Shown: positions 60,734-64,000 of the stretch, piece after piece
How positions within the stretch are numbered: position 1 is the stretch's first letter
Layout of the letters: every line of letters begins with the position of its first letter
Assembly (NCBI RefSeq): GCF_014646115.1
Contig: NZ_BMMV01000012.1
Span: forward strand, 166,455-230,454
Reading direction: 5' to 3'
Source: Streptomyces camponoticapitis
Lineage (GTDB): Bacteria; Actinomycetota; Actinomycetes; Streptomycetales; Streptomycetaceae
Length of the DNA: 64,000 bases
Notes under the pieces: model-generated
The model's database searches: none
What the model saw: the letters and a program-made list of their open reading frames with translations, nothing else
Told to the model about the DNA's origin: nothing
Program-made: the position numbers and the translations under genes

Positions 60734-62242
60734 ATGGAGTGGTTCAGCGGGGAGAACGTCTTTGCGATCCTGGCCATGGTGCTGGGTGTGCTGACCTCCG
60801 CCGGGCAGGTCTGGTACGAGCGCCGGGTGCCGCACAGCAAGCGGATCGGCTACGACGCCCTCTCCGGTCAGACGAACGTACGTCTGGGACTGTTCGACGA
60901 CGACCCCGACATGGCTGACGCGACACTCGTACTGCTGCGCCTGGAGAACGACGGCTCGCAGCCGGTCTCGGCCGGGGACTACACGTCGCCGAACGTCCAC
61001 GGCCTGACGGTCCGGTTCACCGACCGGAGGATCAAGGCCGTCGCCGTCACGATCCCGTCGGACTACCCCGACCTGATGGACAACTTCACGCCCGCGAGGG
61101 GTTTTCGCCGCTCGGGCAGTCAGCTCACCGTCCCGAAGGTCCCCCTCAACAAGGGCGAGCACTTCAAGCTGCTGGTGCTGCTGACCGGCGGCAGGGTGGG
61201 GGACGAGGTCAAGGTCAGCGGCGGGCTCTCCGGAGGGCAGGTGGCCGTGAACCGCGCGATCACCCCCGACGAGGCACCGCCCAAGTTCAGCCGCCAGGCA
61301 CGGCTCATCACGGTCCTGCTGACGGTCTGCCTGATCGCGCTCTCCTCGATCATCATGCTGCGCGGTGACGCCGACACGACGCCGCTGGGCTGCGAGACGG
61401 GCAGATTGACCGTCACCGGATCGACGGCGTTCGCGCCCGTGGCACGGAAATTGGCGACGTCGTACGAGGAGGACTGCCCCGACTCGGACATCGAGGTGGA
61501 CCCCAACGGCAGCCTCGAAGGGGTCCGTGACCTGGCGAACGACGCGTCGAAGGCGGTCGTCACCCTCACCGACGGACCGAAGCCCGTGGGGTTCCCGGAC
61601 CTGGAGGAGCACCGCGTCGCGGTCTCCGTGTTCGCGCTGGTGGTCCACGACGACGTGCCGTTCAAGGGGCTCAGCACCACCGATGTACGGAACATCTACC
61701 GCGGCAACGTGAAGAACTGGAACCAGGTCCGCGGCAGTGACGGCGAACCCGGTCCCGACCTGCCCATCAAACTCATCAGCCGGGCCGACGGGTCGGGCAC
61801 CCGCGACATCTTCGAGCGCAAGATCCTCTCGGGCGACGAGGAGAGGCAGAAGGTCCACACGGTCGACGACTGCCGCCAGGAGGTCGACCCGGCGCAGCGG
61901 ACGTTCCGCTGCGAGCTCGACACCACGGAGCAGGTGCTCAACACGGTGAAGGATGTGCGGGGCGCGATCGGCTACAGCGAACTGCGTTCCAGCACGGGCG
62001 TGGACGGCCTGCACCGCCTCTCGCTGGACGAGCAGCCGCCTTCGGTGAACGACATCGCGGAGAGCGACTACCCGTACCGCGAGATCGAATACGGCTACAC
62101 CTACGGCCTCCCGGCCCCCGACTCCCTGGCATCCAGCTTCCTCAACTACCTGATCCGCACGGGCGGCCAGGACGTGGTCCGCAACGAGGGCCACCTCCCC
62201 TGCGCCCGCCCGGAGGCCCTGAAGATCTGCGCGGACCAGTAA
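60734..62242 (+). CDS. Membrane-anchored PstS-like (PBP-domain) protein
   Basis: 502 residues. A membrane helix (~9-26) precedes a cytoplasmic-type domain of ~170 residues. A second helix (~195-213, LITVLLTVCLIALSSIIML) follows, then a PBP domain with TVTGSTAFAPVARKLATSYE, VTLTDG and ISRADGSGTRDIFER. The GST and SGTRD loops are the phosphate-binding loops of PstS. No pst transporter genes are nearby, so it may be a sensor or scavenger. ATG 60734 lies after GGGGCGACGGATC. Confidence 0.82.
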   Translation: MEWFSGENVFAILAMVLGVLTSAGQVWYERRVPHSKRIGYDALSGQTNVRLGLFDDDPDMADATLVLLRLENDGSQPVSAGDYTSPNVHGLTVRFTDRRIKAVAVTIPSDYPDLMDNFTPARGFRRSGSQLTVPKVPLNKGEHFKLLVLLTGGRVGDEVKVSGGLSGGQVAVNRAITPDEAPPKFSRQARLITVLLTVCLIALSSIIMLRGDADTTPLGCETGRLTVTGSTAFAPVARKLATSYEEDCPDSDIEVDPNGSLEGVRDLANDASKAVVTLTDGPKPVGFPDLEEHRVAVSVFALVVHDDVPFKGLSTTDVRNIYRGNVKNWNQVRGSDGEPGPDLPIKLISRADGSGTRDIFERKILSGDEERQKVHTVDDCRQEVDPAQRTFRCELDTTEQVLNTVKDVRGAIGYSELRSSTGVDGLHRLSLDEQPPSVNDIAESDYPYREIEYGYTYGLPAPDSLASSFLNYLIRTGGQDVVRNEGHLPCARPEALKICADQ

Positions 62243-62272
62243 CCCGGCCTCCGGCCCCTTCACCGCCGGCGT

Positions 62273-62635
62273 TCACCCCTGGCGCGCGGTCGCGGAGTCC
62301 AGGACCCGTTGAAGGTCGAAGACGAGCACCATCGAGTAGGTCCCCAGAACGGCCAGGTTCTGAAAGATCCGGGCGGCGGTGAGCCCCTGGCGTTCCATGT
62401 CACGGTCGAAGTCGCGAATCGTGATCACCGACTCGTACGACTGGAACGGGATCCCGAGGTCGTCCTCGTACTCATGAAACCGCTCGTACTCGACGGCGGC
62501 GTGGCCGACCGACACGGAGTAGTCCGCGCCCCCTGCCACCGGCGCGAGCCGCGCCCCGCACGCGGCGGAGATGTCGTCGACCAACACGTACGCGAGATGG
62601 CCGGGCCGCGCGAAGATCTGGTGGTACGCACTCAA
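62273..62635 (-). CDS. Possible second immunity-type protein
   Basis: 120 residues from TTG 62635, chosen for GGAGGG 4 bases upstream. Segments LSAYHQIFARPGHLAYVLVD, HEYEDDLGIPFQSYESVITI and YSMVLVFDLQRVL are seen; the family recurs in Streptomyces without a function. It is the last gene of the toxin-like run, 26 bp after the preceding gene. Confidence 0.55.
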   Translation of the reverse strand: MSAYHQIFARPGHLAYVLVDDISAACGARLAPVAGGADYSVSVGHAAVEYERFHEYEDDLGIPFQSYESVITIRDFDRDMERQGLTAARIFQNLAVLGTYSMVLVFDLQRVLDSATARQG

Positions 62636-62661
62636 GGTTCCCTCCGCAAGGCCACCGAAGA

Positions 62662-63267
62662 TCAGACCGGTCGCTCGAACACCACCAAGGGTGGGTCCTG
62701 GCGGGCCGGGAATGTGGACAGTTCGGCGTGGGCCGCCGCGATTTCGGCGCGCATCGCGAGGGTGTCCGGCCAACTCGTGAAGCGTGCGGACGCATCAACG
62801 ACGATCCCGTCCCAGTCTTCCTCTTCTGTCGCCCCCGACCGGTCGATCACAAACCCCAGACACGCCGCCCACCTCTGGCCCATCGCCACCCGCACCGCCT
62901 CCACCACCTGGGTCTGCTGCGCGCCGTCCATTCCGTCGAGACCGAATTCGACGACGGTCACCACGCCGCCGGCCGGACGGCGAACACGCGTGAAGACGTC
63001 GGTCTCCCCGTCCAGCCAGAACTGGAAGTTGACCTCACCACCCCCCGAAAGGCGCACGGCGGCGACTGACCTGACAAGCTCGTCCCGCTCCGTGTGCACC
63101 TGCTCGCCCCACAAATCCGGCCCGTTGGTGATGGACGAGATCAGCCCGGTGGACGGATTCCCAAGGCTCAGGCCGGCTTCCTCCAGTGCGCCCACCAAGG
63201 ACTCCGCCGGATCGGAATTCGAATCACCCTCGTACCAGTGGACAAAGCCGTCACTCAACAATCTCAC
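62662..63267 (-). CDS. Probable immunity protein of the toxin gene
   Basis: 201 residues, acidic, with no signal peptide or enzymatic motif. GTG 63267 overlaps the stop of the toxin-like gene by 4 bp (GTGA). A tightly coupled acidic protein downstream of a toxin-domain gene is the standard immunity position. The assignment rests on context. Confidence 0.55.
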   Translation of the reverse strand: MRLLSDGFVHWYEGDSNSDPAESLVGALEEAGLSLGNPSTGLISSITNGPDLWGEQVHTERDELVRSVAAVRLSGGGEVNFQFWLDGETDVFTRVRRPAGGVVTVVEFGLDGMDGAQQTQVVEAVRVAMGQRWAACLGFVIDRSGATEEEDWDGIVVDASARFTSWPDTLAMRAEIAAAHAELSTFPARQDPPLVVFERPV

Positions 63268-63944
63268 CTCACGAATGTGTGGACATTCCCGTCACCGAGA
63301 ATCCTTCGGGCCAGATTCAGAGCGGCTTCCGGCGTCCCCTTCTCCAGATAGACCTGCGCCCGGACACCCTGCTGTTCCGCCGCATACTTGAGAATGTGGC
63401 ATTTCTCCCCGAACTTGGCGAGATTTCTGGCCTTCGCAGGGCCTCCGACGGCTATATACGAACCGTCCCCGCCGATGACGTCGACGTCACTCGTTCCCGC
63501 ACCGGGCTTGGTGACCTTCAGCCCAGGCTTTCCCGGCGCCCCGGAGGGAATCCTACCGTTTGTCAGTTCCGCGACTTTCTGCTCACGCGCGGCGCCAACC
63601 GCGTCGGACACGGCGGGATCCGTCGAGTTCTGTTTTCCCTCACCAACATGCTTGCCGTCGCCGCTTCCCTCGACACCATCCGCGCTCACCGCCATGAGGA
63701 CGATCCCCGCCGACCCGAGTAGCGCCGCGTTCAGTGCCGCCCCCGCCGTCATCGCGCCGCCGGCCGTCGCCGCCCCCGCGCCCGCGAGCGCGAGGCCGCC
63801 CGGTGGGAACAGGGCCAGCAGTGAGAGCAGGAGCAGCGCGAAGCCGAGGTAGACCAGGAAGGTGTCGAGCGCGTCGAGCAGGTGGAAGGTGGTGATCGCC
63901 TCGCCGCCCGGCCCCGCTTCGCCAAGTCCCTTGTAAGAGACCAT
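63264..63944 (-). CDS. Polymorphic-toxin-like membrane protein
   Basis: 226 residues from ATG 63944. Two hydrophobic stretches (TFLVYLGFALLLLSLLALF; AALNAALLGSAGIVLMAV) are followed by a ~90-residue domain: SDVDVIGGDGSYIAVGGPAK, GEKCHILKYAAEQQGVRAQVY and GTPEAALNLARRIL. This tail resembles nuclease-type tails of CDI/LXG toxins (from memory). The N-terminus may be set by the upstream gene, whose stop is 1 base away. Confidence 0.6.
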   Translation of the reverse strand: MVSYKGLGEAGPGGEAITTFHLLDALDTFLVYLGFALLLLSLLALFPPGGLALAGAGAATAGGAMTAGAALNAALLGSAGIVLMAVSADGVEGSGDGKHVGEGKQNSTDPAVSDAVGAAREQKVAELTNGRIPSGAPGKPGLKVTKPGAGTSDVDVIGGDGSYIAVGGPAKARNLAKFGEKCHILKYAAEQQGVRAQVYLEKGTPEAALNLARRILGDGNVHTFVR

Positions 63945-63945
63945 C

Positions 63946-64000
63946 TCAATTGGTGCATCGAACTGCGTAGAGCGCCGCGAGCACCGTAGTTCCCTGCACG
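63946..64000 (-). CDS. C-terminal end of an upstream gene (cut by window edge)
   Basis: Seventeen codons ending GTTVLAALYAVRCTN and TGA at 63948-63946 are visible. The stop lies 1 base before the toxin-like ATG (TGAGATG), so this is the preceding gene of the operon. Nothing else can be said about its family. Confidence 0.45.
   Translation of the reverse strand, partial: VQGTTVLAALYAVRCTN

Noticed and set aside
59597..62263. 888-codon minus-strand ORF spanning the PstS-like gene
   Set aside because: Only its 3' third (from ATG 60433) is the SCO2400-like gene. The rest is antisense to the PstS-like gene.
1..64000. CRISPR array
   Set aside because: No series of identical 25-40-bp direct repeats with regular unique spacers is present. 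The stalk repeats are coding and unspaced.

Overview
The window is high-GC actinobacterial DNA, almost certainly Streptomyces. GTG starts and GTGA/ATGA overlaps are frequent, and some transcripts look leaderless. It contains Streptomyces-typical families: a SARP regulator, a DUF397/XRE pair, SLATT, an SCO2400-like protein and DUF5063. The asd-ask and recR-ybaB order is that of a conserved Streptomyces chromosomal region.

Region 1 (1-12126) looks like the right part of an old integrative element. It starts inside a GntR regulator divergent from a DUF1152 gene, then has a 148-bp inverted repeat. A composite DNA-modification/defence island follows. Two GIY-YIG nucleases (one Eco29kI-like) lie on the minus strand. 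Divergent from them are a C5-cytosine methyltransferase, a Vsr-like nuclease with an N-terminal extension, a MORC-type GHKL ATPase, a DUF4420 PD-(D/E)XK protein and a Z1 ATPase, in a tightly packed run. After it come integrase-arm-like repeats, a frameshifted gene and a decayed copy of the 3' half of a tRNA-Pro(CGG) gene, which I read as the element boundary.

Region 2 (12127-29193) is variable chromosome. It holds a Tat-exported DUF4185 protein, small membrane proteins, a LuxR-SARP fusion regulator, an HTH-NACHT-membrane protein, a PE-PPE-type esterase, a flavoprotein, a beta-lactamase-like hydrolase, an SDR and a SnoaL-like protein. A TetR regulator appears to share operator sequence with the promoter between an alpha/beta hydrolase and an S9 peptidase. 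SURF1 and a membrane protein encoded with a sigma factor close the region.

Region 3 (29190-50111) is mostly conserved core: SigE-type sigma factor, asd, ask, recR, ybaB and a Ser/Thr kinase. Interspersed are an APH-like kinase, a broken DUF397 gene, Uma2, an ArsR regulator with phased operator repeats, a SLATT membrane protein, a large glycosyltransferase/membrane fusion, a GntR-FCD regulator, a class III aminotransferase and a PfpI-MarR operon.

Region 4 (50165-64000) is secretion- and conflict-related. It has a VOC/TetR/SGNH locus, a secreted RCC1-repeat protein, and a 946-residue membrane protein. That protein combines a pilin/TadE-like segment, a long Gly/Ser/Asp repeat stalk and a C-terminal ADP-ribosyltransferase-like domain. 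An XRE-DUF397 pair, an ankyrin protein, an SCO2400-like protein and a membrane-anchored PstS-like protein follow. The window ends in a probable polymorphic toxin-immunity operon cut by its edge.
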